Assembly: GCA_016709875.1 (NCBI GenBank)
Contig: JADJLZ010000018.1
Coordinates: 131,599 to 195,598, forward strand
Direction: 5' to 3'
Length of the DNA stretch: 64,000 nucleotides
Source: Planctomycetota bacterium
GTDB lineage: Bacteria; Planctomycetota; UBA1135; GCA-002686595
Shown here: positions 26,127-35,199 of the stretch, piece after piece
How positions within the stretch are numbered: the stretch's first letter is position 1
How the letters are laid out: each line of letters opens with the position of its first letter
The notes under the pieces: generated by a model
Told to the model about the DNA's origin: nothing
The model's database searches: none
What the model saw: only the letters and a program-made list of their open reading frames with translations
Made by a program: the position numbers and the translations under genes

Positions 26127-27304
26127 CGCGCCAGTGCCTGGTCGAAGTCCGCGACCAGGTCCGCGAGGTCTTCCACCCCCACCGAGACGCGTACGAATCC
26201 GGGCGGCATACCCGCCTCGGCGCGTTGCGCGGGCGTGAAGCGCGCGTGCGAGGTGTTGAAGGGCAGCGAGACGAGTGTCTCGACGCCGCCCAGCGAGCTC
26301 GCCTCGAGCGCCAATTCGAGCGCGCGCACGCAGCGCAACGCGGCCTCGTCGCCGCCTTTCACGACGAAGGAGAGCATGCCGCCGAAATCCGGGAGCACCC
26401 TCTTCGCGGTGGCGTGCGAGCGGTGCGCGGCGAGCGAGGGGTGCAGCACCTGCGCGACCTTGGGATGCGCCGCGAGATGCCGCGCGAGAGCACTCGCGTT
26501 GGCGCAGTGCGCGCGCATGCGCAGCGGCAGCGTCTTCAGGCCGCGCTCGAGCAGCGCGGCCGAATGCGGATCCAGACAGCCGCCCGCGAGCTGCAGCCAG
26601 CGGTACACGCCGCGCAGGTCCTCCTCGCGTCCCGCGACGACGCCCGCGGTGAGGTCCGAGTGGCCGCCCAGGTATTTGGTCGCCGAGTGGATCACGAGGT
26701 CGACGCCGAACTCGGCCGGCCGCTGCAGCGCGGGCGAGGCGAAGGTCGCATCCACGAGCATGCGCGCGCCGACCGCGTGCGCGTCGCTCGCGATCGCCGG
26801 CAGGTCGGCGACGTGCAGCGTCGGGTTCGAGACGCTCTCGCAGTACACGACCTGCGGCTTGTGCTGCGCGAGCGCTTCCTTGCGCGCCTTGGGATCGTCG
26901 AGGTCCACGAGCGTGGTGCGGATGCCGTAGGGCGCGAGCACGTTCACCATCAGGTCCCAGGTCGAGCCGTAGAGCTCGCGGTGGGCGACGATTCCGCCAC
27001 CGCGCGGCAGGCAAGCGAGCAGTGCGGCGTGGATCGCGGCCATGCCCGAGGCGAAGACCAACGCGTGCTCTGTGCCCTCCAGTGAGGCGAGGCGTTCCTG
27101 CACGACGTCCAGCGTCGGATTGCCCAGGCGCGTGTAGATCAGCGCCTCGTCCGCACGCCCTGCGAGCATGTGTGCGTAGGAGGCGTCGTCGAGCAGGAAG
27201 GTCGTGCTCGTGACGAGCGGCGCGACGACGGCCGGGCTCGCGGGCGAGGCGCGGTAGCCTGCGTGGATGCAACGCGTGGCGAACTTCCGTTCGGATGTGC
27301 TCAT
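26123..27304 (-). CDS. PLP-dependent trans-sulfuration enzyme (cystathionine gamma-synthase/lyase family)
   Basis: At 393 residues it is the usual family length. The PLP Lys is in VIHSATKYLGGHSDLTAG. The phosphate- and cofactor-binding motifs EGTEHALVFASGMAAIHAAL, LYGSTWDL and YCESVSNPTLHVADL are all present. It acts in the cytoplasm on cystathionine, O-acyl-homoserine or methionine-type substrates. The family cannot be split into MetB, MetC, CGL or MGL from motifs alone. ATG 27304 is 49 bases from the divergent FabZ-like start. The stop overlaps the upstream gene's stop as CTAG. Confidence 0.92.
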   Translation of the reverse strand: MSTSERKFATRCIHAGYRASPASPAVVAPLVTSTTFLLDDASYAHMLAGRADEALIYTRLGNPTLDVVQERLASLEGTEHALVFASGMAAIHAALLACLPRGGGIVAHRELYGSTWDLMVNVLAPYGIRTTLVDLDDPKARKEALAQHKPQVVYCESVSNPTLHVADLPAIASDAHAVGARMLVDATFASPALQRPAEFGVDLVIHSATKYLGGHSDLTAGVVAGREEDLRGVYRWLQLAGGCLDPHSAALLERGLKTLPLRMRAHCANASALARHLAAHPKVAQVLHPSLAAHRSHATAKRVLPDFGGMLSFVVKGGDEAALRCVRALELALEASSLGGVETLVSLPFNTSHARFTPAQRAEAGMPPGFVRVSVGVEDLADLVADFDQALAR

Positions 27305-27353
27305 GCGTGCATGGTAGGAATCCGCCGTTGCGGCCCCTAGACTGCGCCGCTTC

Positions 27354-27833
27354 ATGCCCTCAGAACACCTCCTGGACTTCGAGAAAACCGACCTCTCGCA
27401 CGTGGTCGCGACGCGCGAGGACATCCTGAAGCAGATCAAGCAGCGCGGACGCTTCGCGCTGCTCGAGGGGATCCTGGATCACGGTGCGGAGTCGCAGGTG
27501 ATCGTCGGCTTCAAGGACATCCGCGCGGACGACTGGTGGGCGCAGGACCACATCCCCGGCCGGCCGATTTTCCCGGGCGCCCTGATGGTCGAGGCCGCGG
27601 CGCAGCTCGCGACCTACGACTACCTCGTGCGCAATCCGCCCCAGGAGGAGATCTTCCTGGGCTTCGGCGGACTCGACGCGGTGCGCTTTCGCAGCGTGAT
27701 CGAGCCCGGCGTGCGTATGGTCTTCGCCTGCAAGGCGCTGCGCGTGCGCACGCGCATGTTCACCTACGCCGCGCAGGGCTTCGTGGATCGCAACCTTGTC
27801 TTCGAGGCCGAGATCATGGGCCTGATCGTCTGA
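27354..27833 (+). CDS. FabZ/FabA-like hotdog dehydratase
   Basis: The 159-residue protein holds the 3-hydroxyacyl-ACP dehydratase active-site strand and helix DHIPGRPIFPGALMVEAAAQLA, in which the His and the Glu are the catalytic pair. It matches FabZ in length. It would act on 3-hydroxyacyl-ACP during fatty acid or related acyl synthesis in the cytoplasm. No other fatty acid synthesis gene is nearby, so it may serve a specialised acyl pathway instead. TAGACT lies ten bases before the start. Confidence 0.85.
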   Translation: MPSEHLLDFEKTDLSHVVATREDILKQIKQRGRFALLEGILDHGAESQVIVGFKDIRADDWWAQDHIPGRPIFPGALMVEAAAQLATYDYLVRNPPQEEIFLGFGGLDAVRFRSVIEPGVRMVFACKALRVRTRMFTYAAQGFVDRNLVFEAEIMGLIV

Positions 27834-27843
27834 GCGCGCGCGC

Positions 27844-30483
27844 TCACGGCCCCATCACGGCCTGCAGGCCGTTCGAGAACGCGTAGCCCTGCACTTGCGA
27901 GGGATCGACGACCAGCGCCTGGAAGTAGAGCGACTGATCGATCAGCGCGAAGTCGTTCGGGAAGCGGAAGCGCACGCTGCCGTGGCCGCTCGCGTCCAGG
28001 TGCAGGCGCGTGAAGTTCTGGATGTTCGCAAGCAGCAGCTTCCCGCCGAAGAGCGGCTGCGCGCCCGGGCTCGCCGACCACAGCACCCAGCCCCAGCGCT
28101 CGGCCGCCTGTGTCGACTGCACGTCGAGCGCGACCTGCTGGCCGATCTGCGGCAGCTGCGCCGAGTTGAGAGCGAGCACGTGCGGCGGCGGCAGCACCTG
28201 CCCCCAGCTCGACCAGACTGGCCCGAATCCCGCCGGAATCGCGTAGTCCCAGATGCCGCGCCCGTAGGTGCCAAAGCGCATCGTCTGGCCGTAGTCCACC
28301 GACTCGACCGACCAGTAGACCGTCATCGGGCTGCCCAGTTGCGAGAGCGCGTGCCAGGTGTTGCTCACGCGCTCCCAATGCCAGGGCCCGCTCTCGGTCG
28401 CCGCGTACAGATCGCCGCTGCCGTTCTCCGCGTAGGCGAGGTCGTAGACCATCGTCTGCGGCAGACCGCTGCCGAGCGCGCTCCAGGTGCTGCCGCCGTC
28501 GGTCGTGCGCCACACGCCGTTCGTGCCGTAGCCCGAACCGCCGACGGCCGCCTCGAGCGGCTGCGTGGGATGCACCGCGAGGCTGTTGCCGTAGAAGTAG
28601 TGCGAGCTCGGTCCGCTCGAACTCGACTGCGTCCAGTTCGTGCCGTGGTTCGAGGAAGAGAAGAGCTTGCCGACATTGTTGACCGCGTAGCAGCGCTGCG
28701 CGTTCGAGGGTGCGAAGGCGAGCGCGGAGAGGTAGCTGCCGCCCGAGGCGAGGAAGTTGAAGCCCGTGTGCTGCACGTAGTTCCAGGTCGGGCCGCTGAC
28801 GCGCGTGTAGCGCCAGAGCTGGTCGCCGAGGAAGAAGAAGCTCGCAGGATCGAGCGGATCCGCGACCACCGGCGGGAGCCAGAGGTGGTTCGAGCCCGCA
28901 GGGAAGTCGAGGAAGGGCGAGAGCAGTTGCGGGTTCGTCTCGCCCTGCTGCACGAGGATGAAGCCCGGGTAGGTGCAGTACACCAGCCCGTGCGTGCCGT
29001 CCGACGAGGTCAGGTGGCCGTAGTCGCCGCTGATCAGCTGCGCGAAGTCGGTCGAGGGACCGCCGCTTCCGCTCGACCAGGCTCCGCGCTGGTAACCCTG
29101 GTCCTGCGAGCCGGCGAGGATCAGCTGCGGTGACGTGCGCGAGGTGAGCGTCGAGTAGTACTGGCTGATGCCCAGGCCCCAGAGCGAGAGGTTGGTGACG
29201 CTCGTGCCGAGGTCGGGGCTGACGAACAGGCCGCCGTCGGTGCCGATGTACCAGCGTTCGTCGGAGATGCCCAGGTCGGTGATCGGCACGATGCGGATGC
29301 CGAAGCAGTCGGCGTGCAGTTTGTGCAGCGGGTTGCCGTAGTACTCGCCCCAGGTGTTGAAGCGCGTGAAGCTCGCGCCGCCGTTGGTCGTGCGCCAGAC
29401 CTCGAGCCCGCCGTAGACGACGCGGTTGGGATCGAGGCTCGAGCAGTCGATCGACTCGTTGAAGTCGCTGATCGCGCTCGCGAAGGTGAAGCTCGCGCCG
29501 CCGTTGGACGAGCGGTAGAGCGACCACGCCCCGCCCGAGCGCAGCGCGGCGTAGAGCGTCGGCGCTCCGGCTTCGCAGCCGACGAGCAGCGCGCGGTCGG
29601 CCGAGGCGTCGATGGTCGCGCCGGCCGTGAAGCTCACGCCGCCGTTCACGGAGCTGTAAAGCCGCCCGTTGAGCACGAGATAGACGTTCGCAATCGCTCC
29701 CGCGCCCAGGCGCGGCACCCACATCCCGCCGGAGTAGGCGCTCGGCCCGCTCCAGCGCAGCTGGAAGCTGTGGCCGTGGTCGGTGGACGCGTACAGGCGC
29801 GGCAACCCGGTCGTGTTGCCGAAGACGAGCAGCGTGTGCTGCGCGTCGGCAAGCTGCGCGACGCCGCGCACGGCGTTGAGCGCGGGCAGTCCCGCCGGCG
29901 TCTCCCACACGTGTCCGTCGTCGCGCGAGACGTGCACCGAGCCGCCATCGGTCGCGACCAGCAGCAGGTCGGGATCTCCCGTGAATTCGCCCGGCGCGAC
30001 CACGATGTGCTGCACACCGCCGAAGAGGTCGTCGGAGAGCGGCTCCCAGCCCGTGCCGTCCTGCTCGCCGCGCCACAATCCGCCGAGGTCGGTGCCCGCG
30101 TAGAGCTTGGAGCTCGAACCGCTCGCCGCGCCGAGCGCCGCGATGTGCACGCGCCCGGCCTGGTTGCGGCTGCCGACCTCGGTCCAGCGCTGCGTTTCGA
30201 GCAGCGGATGCAGCGCCATCTGCTGGCGCCGCGCGAGCTCGCGCTCCTGGTTCGCGCGCTCGATCGCGCGCCAGTCGACATCCCTCGGCGCGCGGTGCAA
30301 CTCCTCGATGTAGCGCTCGCGCGCCTCGTGGCCGCGCTCTTCTTCCTCCTCGTCCATGCCCTCTTCGGTCGGACGCGGGTGCAGGCCTCCGGCGGGGTCG
30401 CGCCAGATCTCGAAGGTCTCGTGTTCGGCCGCGCAGGCGCCGAGCAGCAGCAGGCAGCTGAGGAACAGAGGGGTGCGCTTCAC
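27844..30483 (-). CDS. BNR/Vps10-type beta-propeller lipoprotein
   Basis: The 879-residue exported lipoprotein starts at GTG 30483; the lipobox is LLLLGAC with lipidation at Cys17. An acidic linker (EEGMDEEEEERG) follows. The body then has many repeats of the sialidase/sortilin Asp-box type (for example STDHGHSFQL, SNGGASFTFA, SSNHGTNWTQ, TTDGGSTWSAL), each with the S-x-[DN]-x-G-x-[ST]-[FW] pattern. This forms a large beta-propeller. The family includes glycosidases and binding proteins, but no catalytic residues can be identified, so it is best called a surface-bound propeller protein of unknown ligand. Confidence 0.8.
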   Translation of the reverse strand: MKRTPLFLSCLLLLGACAAEHETFEIWRDPAGGLHPRPTEEGMDEEEEERGHEARERYIEELHRAPRDVDWRAIERANQERELARRQQMALHPLLETQRWTEVGSRNQAGRVHIAALGAASGSSSKLYAGTDLGGLWRGEQDGTGWEPLSDDLFGGVQHIVVAPGEFTGDPDLLLVATDGGSVHVSRDDGHVWETPAGLPALNAVRGVAQLADAQHTLLVFGNTTGLPRLYASTDHGHSFQLRWSGPSAYSGGMWVPRLGAGAIANVYLVLNGRLYSSVNGGVSFTAGATIDASADRALLVGCEAGAPTLYAALRSGGAWSLYRSSNGGASFTFASAISDFNESIDCSSLDPNRVVYGGLEVWRTTNGGASFTRFNTWGEYYGNPLHKLHADCFGIRIVPITDLGISDERWYIGTDGGLFVSPDLGTSVTNLSLWGLGISQYYSTLTSRTSPQLILAGSQDQGYQRGAWSSGSGGPSTDFAQLISGDYGHLTSSDGTHGLVYCTYPGFILVQQGETNPQLLSPFLDFPAGSNHLWLPPVVADPLDPASFFFLGDQLWRYTRVSGPTWNYVQHTGFNFLASGGSYLSALAFAPSNAQRCYAVNNVGKLFSSSNHGTNWTQSSSSGPSSHYFYGNSLAVHPTQPLEAAVGGSGYGTNGVWRTTDGGSTWSALGSGLPQTMVYDLAYAENGSGDLYAATESGPWHWERVSNTWHALSQLGSPMTVYWSVESVDYGQTMRFGTYGRGIWDYAIPAGFGPVWSSWGQVLPPPHVLALNSAQLPQIGQQVALDVQSTQAAERWGWVLWSASPGAQPLFGGKLLLANIQNFTRLHLDASGHGSVRFRFPNDFALIDQSLYFQALVVDPSQVQGYAFSNGLQAVMGP

Positions 30484-30487
30484 CCCA

Positions 30488-31330
30488 TCAGCCTACACCG
30501 CTGCCGAAAGAGCGGGTCTCCGGCCGCTTCTCTTCTTCCTTGCCCTCGACGTCCAGAATCGCCGTCACGTCGAGCTCGACGCAGCGGCAGGGCACGCCCA
30601 CGAGTTCGCTGAACGACGGTCGCGTCTGGCCGTTCTCGCCGTGGATCGCTTCCTTGACGTAGGTCCCGTGCTCCGTGCGCATGCGCACGCGCCAGTCGGG
30701 CGAATCGGGGATGGGTTCGATCGAGATGAACTCGATCCAGCGCTCGCGCGCCTTGTCCGCGCGGCGGTGCGCGACGCGCTGCGGCGTCTGCTGCACGACC
30801 GCCAGGCGCGTCCCGAGGAAGCTCTGCGCCTTCTCGAGGTCGATCGGCGCATCCGCCTGCACGCGCGCCTCGTACTCCTTGGCGTGCGGCGTCTCCTTGA
30901 TCACGCGCACGCGCTCCTTCTCGGTCCAGTGCAGCCCGCGCAGCTCGAGCCGACCCTCGTTGCGGCGGTTGACCTCGGCCTCGAGCGCGGCGAGATCGAC
31001 GTCGAGGATCTTGGGCGCGATCATCTCGAGCACGAAGGGCCGGCCCTCGCCCAGCATGCGCACGTCGACGTCCTCGCGGCCGGCGCCGTGGAACTTGTTC
31101 TTGCGCGTCTTGAAGAAAGCGCCAGCGACCCAGCCGACGAGTTCCTGCACGCTGTCGCGCGTCAGCTTGCCGAAGCCCTTGCACTGCTCGCAGCCGCGGC
31201 GGCGGCGCGGGTGGCCCTTGCAGGTCGGGCAGAAGAAGACCGTCTGCGGCAGGTCTCGGCAGAGCTTGCGGTAGCGCCCCTCGAGAAAGACCTTGGTCGA
31301 GGGGACGCTGTTCTGGAAAGACTCGCTCAT
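30488..31330 (-). CDS. Pus10-like tRNA pseudouridine synthase, catalytic domain only
   Basis: The 280-residue protein has a zinc-ribbon-like CPTC...CEQC (34-50). The Pus10 catalytic core follows: KFHGAGREDVDVRMLGEGRPFVLEM, where Asp87 aligns with the catalytic Asp of pseudouridine synthases (compare GRTDAG in TruA). VVQQTPQRVAHRRADK and GTYVKEAIHGENGQTRPSFSEL follow, as in archaeal and eukaryotic Pus10. Archaeal Pus10 makes pseudouridine 54/55 in tRNA and is over 380 residues, with an N-terminal RNA-binding THUMP-type domain that is missing here. The start ATG 31330 has GGAGGGG upstream. Activity is likely; the target is unknown. Confidence 0.85.
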   Translation of the reverse strand: MSESFQNSVPSTKVFLEGRYRKLCRDLPQTVFFCPTCKGHPRRRRGCEQCKGFGKLTRDSVQELVGWVAGAFFKTRKNKFHGAGREDVDVRMLGEGRPFVLEMIAPKILDVDLAALEAEVNRRNEGRLELRGLHWTEKERVRVIKETPHAKEYEARVQADAPIDLEKAQSFLGTRLAVVQQTPQRVAHRRADKARERWIEFISIEPIPDSPDWRVRMRTEHGTYVKEAIHGENGQTRPSFSELVGVPCRCVELDVTAILDVEGKEEEKRPETRSFGSGVG

Positions 31331-31466
31331 GGCGGGACACCCCTCCAGGGGTGGGGAGCGGGGAGCTCCGTGGACGGCTTCGAACCTCGCCCGGGCGGGA
31401 GAGGGGCGAGAAGGATAGCGCCCGGTTGTGGCCGGGCAAGCATCGCGCTCCCTAGAATCCGGCAGC

Positions 31467-32324
31467 GTGCACCCGATCCTCTTCACCATCCCTGGTCTGG
31501 GCTTCCCCCTGCGTTCCTTCGGGCTGATGCTCGCGATCGGCTTCCTCGTCGGATCGTGGATCCTCGGCCGCCTCGCCGCGCGCTACGGCGACGATCCGAA
31601 GAACGACCCCGAGCGCATGTCGCGCATCACCTTCTGGGTGCTGGTCGGCGTCGTGCTCGGCGCGCGCATGCTCTACATCCTGGTGGAGATCGGCCAGGGC
31701 AGCGAGGTCGGCCACGAGTTCACGTCCAAGCCCTGGAAGATGCTCGCGGTCTGGGAGGGCGGCCTGGTGATGTACGGCGGCATGTTCGGCGCCTGCGCGC
31801 TCGGCATGTGGGCCGCCAAGCGCGAGAAGATGCGCGTCCTCGCCGCGCTCGACATGGGACTGGTCGCGGGCATGGTCGGCCTCTCGATCGGACGCGTGGG
31901 CTGCTTCCTCGTCGGCGACGACTACGGCAAAATCGTGCCGGAGAAGTACCAGAACCTGCCCTGGCCGATCACGCTGCACGTTCCGCAGAACCTGCCCGAC
32001 GGCAGCCTCTTCGGTCCGGAGAACGCCGGCAAGGTGCTCTGGGCGACCGAGAACTGGATGAGCATGAAGGCGCTCTTGATCGCGTTCCTGGGCTGGCAGC
32101 TCTTGAAGCGCCGCCGCTACGCCGGACAGGTCGCGCTCGTGATCGTGCTGCTCTACGCGATCCTGCGCGGCACGATCGAGTTCTTCCGCGGTGACACGAT
32201 CCGCGGCCTGTGGTTCGGCAATACGGTCTCGACCTCGCAGATCATCGGCATCGTGATGGCGCTCTTCAGCATCGCGCTGCTCGTGAAGTACCGCAACCAG
32301 CGCGACGAGCCGAGGCGCGCGTGA
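31467..32324 (+). CDS. lgt: Prolipoprotein diacylglyceryl transferase
   Basis: This 285-residue polytopic membrane protein adds diacylglycerol to the lipobox Cys of pre-lipoproteins. It shows PILFTIPGLGFPLRSFGLMLAIGF at the N-terminus, VWEGGLVMYGGMFG, the Lgt signature GRVGCFLVGDDYG (Arg conserved; the usual GRxGNFxNGE is altered) and RGTIEFFRGDTIRGLW near the C-terminus. The His found before the GG in E. coli (HGG) is Tyr here. GTG 31467 was chosen because homology starts at VHPILF; GTG 31428 would add 13 residues. It overlaps the next gene by GTGA. The window encodes several lipoproteins that could be its substrates. Confidence 0.9.
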   Translation: MHPILFTIPGLGFPLRSFGLMLAIGFLVGSWILGRLAARYGDDPKNDPERMSRITFWVLVGVVLGARMLYILVEIGQGSEVGHEFTSKPWKMLAVWEGGLVMYGGMFGACALGMWAAKREKMRVLAALDMGLVAGMVGLSIGRVGCFLVGDDYGKIVPEKYQNLPWPITLHVPQNLPDGSLFGPENAGKVLWATENWMSMKALLIAFLGWQLLKRRRYAGQVALVIVLLYAILRGTIEFFRGDTIRGLWFGNTVSTSQIIGIVMALFSIALLVKYRNQRDEPRRA

Positions 32325-33370
32325 GCCCGCGGCGCAAGCGCGACGAGGGAACGTCGCTCTTCGCCGAGCCGGTCGAACCCGCGCGCCCCGCGCGCACGCC
32401 GCGCGTGGTCGCAGGCATCGACGAGGCGGGCCTGGGCCCGATGCTCGGGCCGCTCGCGCTGGGCTTCAGCGCCTTCCGCGCGGATGGGCACGTGCTCTGG
32501 CCCGCGCTCGAGGCGATCGCGACGCAGGAACTGCGCGAGGACGCCGAGAAATTCGTCGTCGCCGATTCGAAGATCGTCTTCTCGCGCGACGCGCGCGGCG
32601 AACGGCGCCTGGAGCGCACCGCGCTGGGCTTCCTCTCGCTCGCGGGCACGCTCGCGGCACCGACCAGCGGAGCGGAATTGTTCGAGAACTTGCCCGCCGA
32701 CCTGCGGCCTGAGCGCGTCTGGAGCACAGAGCACTGGTTCGCGCACCTGCCCACCGAGCTGCCCTGGGCCAGCGCGCGCGCCGAGTTCGTGCAGTCCAGG
32801 CTCGCGCTCGCGCGCGCGCTCGAGCAGGCGGACGTCGAGCTGCTCGAGGCCGGCTTCCGCGCGCTGCCCGTGGGCGAGCTCAACCGCTCCTTCGAGCTCA
32901 CGCAGTCCAAGAGCGGCACGCAGTGGGAGAAGACGCTGCCGATCCTCGCGCGCCTGTGGACGCGCCACGCGAGCGAGGGCCTCGATCTGCTCGTCGACCG
33001 CCAGGGCGGGCGCATGCGCTACAAGGCGCCGCTCGAGCAGGCCTTCCCGCGCGCGCGCGTGAGCGTCTCGAGCGAGTCCGAGCTCGTCTCGGAGTACCAG
33101 GTCGAGGAAATCGGCGGCCCGCGCTGGATGCGCGTGCGCTTCGCGGTGCAGGCCGAGAGCCTCTCGTTCCCGGTCGCGCTGGCCTCGTGCCTGGCGAAGT
33201 ACGCGCGCGAGACCTGCATGCGCGCCTTCAACGCGAGCTTCGCGGCGCTCGCGCCCGAGCTCGTGCCGACCGCGGGCTACGTCACCGACGCGCGCCGCTG
33301 GCTCAAGGACGCCGAGCCGGCGCTGGCGAAGTCCGGGATCGAGCGCAGCGACCTCGTGCGCGGGCGCTGA
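32321..33370 (+). CDS. RNase HII-like protein, divergent
   Basis: The 349-residue protein begins at GTG 32321, overlapping the lgt stop. Its core has AGIDEAGLGPMLGPLALG, like the GIDEAGRGP metal-binding motif of RNase HII/HIII. VADSKIVFS matches the DSK motif, and LLVDRQGGRMRYKAPLEQAF matches the third acidic strand. LSFPVALASCLAKYARE takes the place of the conserved K.ASI-AKV.RD helix, and the protein is much longer than RNase HII (about 200). It probably cuts RNA in RNA:DNA hybrids, but the substitutions mean this is only an inference. Translational coupling to lgt is unusual for this family. Confidence 0.65.
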   Translation: MSPRRKRDEGTSLFAEPVEPARPARTPRVVAGIDEAGLGPMLGPLALGFSAFRADGHVLWPALEAIATQELREDAEKFVVADSKIVFSRDARGERRLERTALGFLSLAGTLAAPTSGAELFENLPADLRPERVWSTEHWFAHLPTELPWASARAEFVQSRLALARALEQADVELLEAGFRALPVGELNRSFELTQSKSGTQWEKTLPILARLWTRHASEGLDLLVDRQGGRMRYKAPLEQAFPRARVSVSSESELVSEYQVEEIGGPRWMRVRFAVQAESLSFPVALASCLAKYARETCMRAFNASFAALAPELVPTAGYVTDARRWLKDAEPALAKSGIERSDLVRGR

Positions 33371-33378
33371 GGCGAGCC

Positions 33379-33477
33379 TCAGCTCCTCGCGAGGAGCACG
33401 AGCAGCGCGAACAGCGCCGCCTCGCCCGCGACGACGGCGATCCTCTGCCACACCGGATGGAGCTCACAGAAGCGCAT
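33379..33477 (-). CDS. 32-residue single-pass membrane microprotein
   Basis: The short ORF MRFCELHPVWQRIAVVAGEA... (32 residues) has a soluble head of about 12 residues and one hydrophobic helix (IAVVAGEAALFALLVLLA). It ends eight bases from the convergent RNase HII-like gene. The reason to believe it is the Shine-Dalgarno sequence GGAGG located seven bases upstream of ATG 33477. It resembles small membrane regulators in size only; no homology is claimed. Confidence 0.5.
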   Translation of the reverse strand: MRFCELHPVWQRIAVVAGEAALFALLVLLARS

Positions 33478-33626
33478 GGGAACCTCCACCCGACGCTTCC
33501 GAGGCCTCCTGGCGTCGCGCGGGGCACTTTTTCGCACCTTTCTCCCCGCGCGCGCGCCGTGCCCCTGGCGCGGGACGCGTTTGCTATCCTCCTCGGCTCG
33601 CATTCGCCCAGAGGAACCCGCACCAC

Positions 33627-34955
33627 GTGAAGATCGCCATCCTTGGCGCCGGCGTCTCCGGCCTTGCCCTGGCCCGTTTCCTGGTTGAAGGCGGCGTCGC
33701 CGCCGACTCGATCTCGCTCTTCGAGGCTGGCCCGCAGGTGGGCGGCCTGTGCCGTTCGAAGACGGTCGAGGGCTACACCTACGACATCGCCGGCGGGCAC
33801 ATCCTGTACAGCAAGGACGCTGCGGTGATGGCCTGGATGAAGCACTGCGCGGGCGGCGACGCGGCCTTCGTCGAGAAGCAGCGCAACACGCGCATCCGCT
33901 TCGAGCACCGCTGGGTCAACTACCCCTTCGAAAACGGCCTCGGCGATCTGCCGCCGCAAGCGAACTACGAGTGTCTGCGCGGCTACGTGCAGGCCTGGCA
34001 CACACGCACGACCGACGGCAGCCGCGCGCCGCGCGAGTTCGGCGCTTGGATCCGCTGGCGCTTCGGCGAGGGCATCGCGCAGCATTTCATGGAGCCCTAC
34101 AACCAGAAGATCTGGAAGCGCGAGCTCGATCACCTCACGAGCGACTGGGTCGCCGATCGCGTGCCGGATGCGCCCGTCGAGGACGTGCTGCGCTCCTCGG
34201 TCGGGATCAAGACCGAGGGCTACACGCACCAGTCGGTCTTCTACTACCCCAAGCGCGGCGGCTTTCAGGCGATCACCGACGGCATCGCGAGCACGCTGCT
34301 CCCGCGCGTGCGGCTCTCGACGAGGGTGCGCGAGCTCGTGCGCACGAAGGCGGGCTGGAAGGTGAACGGCGAGGAGTTCGACCTCGTGGTCAGCACGCTC
34401 GCGCTGACCTTCTTGCCCGAGCTCGTGAGCGAGATGCCGGCGAGCGTCGCCGAGGCGATGCGCACGCTCGAGTACAACGGCATGGTCTCGATCCTGCTCG
34501 CGCTCGAGCGGCGCGAGCACCCGGACCTGTCCTGGATCTACCTCCCCCACGCGGTGCAGGGCCCGTCGAACCGCGTGACCTTCATGTCGAACTACTCGCC
34601 GCACAACGCGCCCAAGGGAAAGAGCTCGTTCCTGTGCGAGGTGACGGTTCCCGGCGGCCAGCGCTACCCCGGCGCGGAGCTCGAGAAGCAGGTAGTCCAG
34701 GGGATGGCGGCCGCCGGCCTCCTGCGCCGCGAGGAAGTGCTGCTCACCGACCGCAGCGAGGTCGCGCACGCCTACGTGGTCTTCGACCAACTCTACGCGG
34801 CGCGCCGGGAAGCCATCTTCGGCTGGATGGACTCGGTCGAACTCGTGCCCCTGGGCCGTTTTGGCAGATTCGAATACGACAATTCGGACCAGTGCGTGAT
34901 CCGGGCGCGCGCAATGGCGAACAAGCTGCTGCCTCGCATTCAAAAAGGCGCCTAG
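33627..34955 (+). CDS. FAD-dependent amine-oxidase/UDP-galactopyranose-mutase-like oxidoreductase
   Basis: The 442-residue protein begins with a Rossmann FAD motif (IAILGAGVSGLALARFLVEGG) and FEAGPQVGGLCRS. YDIAGGHILYSKD, VNYPFENGLGDLP, EPYNQKIWKREL and YYPKRGGFQAITDGIAS follow. That arrangement (NYPFEN, YNQKIW, YPKGG) is seen in UDP-galactopyranose-mutase-like and protoporphyrinogen-oxidase-like flavoproteins of glycan gene clusters. Either an isomerase or an oxidase is possible. GTG 33627 is used as the start. The neighbours give no pathway. Confidence 0.82.
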   Translation: MKIAILGAGVSGLALARFLVEGGVAADSISLFEAGPQVGGLCRSKTVEGYTYDIAGGHILYSKDAAVMAWMKHCAGGDAAFVEKQRNTRIRFEHRWVNYPFENGLGDLPPQANYECLRGYVQAWHTRTTDGSRAPREFGAWIRWRFGEGIAQHFMEPYNQKIWKRELDHLTSDWVADRVPDAPVEDVLRSSVGIKTEGYTHQSVFYYPKRGGFQAITDGIASTLLPRVRLSTRVRELVRTKAGWKVNGEEFDLVVSTLALTFLPELVSEMPASVAEAMRTLEYNGMVSILLALERREHPDLSWIYLPHAVQGPSNRVTFMSNYSPHNAPKGKSSFLCEVTVPGGQRYPGAELEKQVVQGMAAAGLLRREEVLLTDRSEVAHAYVVFDQLYAARREAIFGWMDSVELVPLGRFGRFEYDNSDQCVIRARAMANKLLPRIQKGA

Positions 34956-35199
34956 GGCAGAGTCCGGAATTCACGGGAACCGCGTTCGGTTCGAAAAATC
35001 AGGCTCGGAAACACAAATCCAGGCAGCGGGGATAGTCTTGTACTCGGAGGCGGATCCGGGCCCGCAAGCCTGGACTGCGCATCCTGACTCTGGCAAGGTG
35101 CACGCAGGCAAACGGCAACTTGCCCAGGGGACCGGTCGCGGCAGGGCGATCGGTGGGCACGAGTCGTACGCAACAGGCTGAATCACCCTCGAGGCACAC

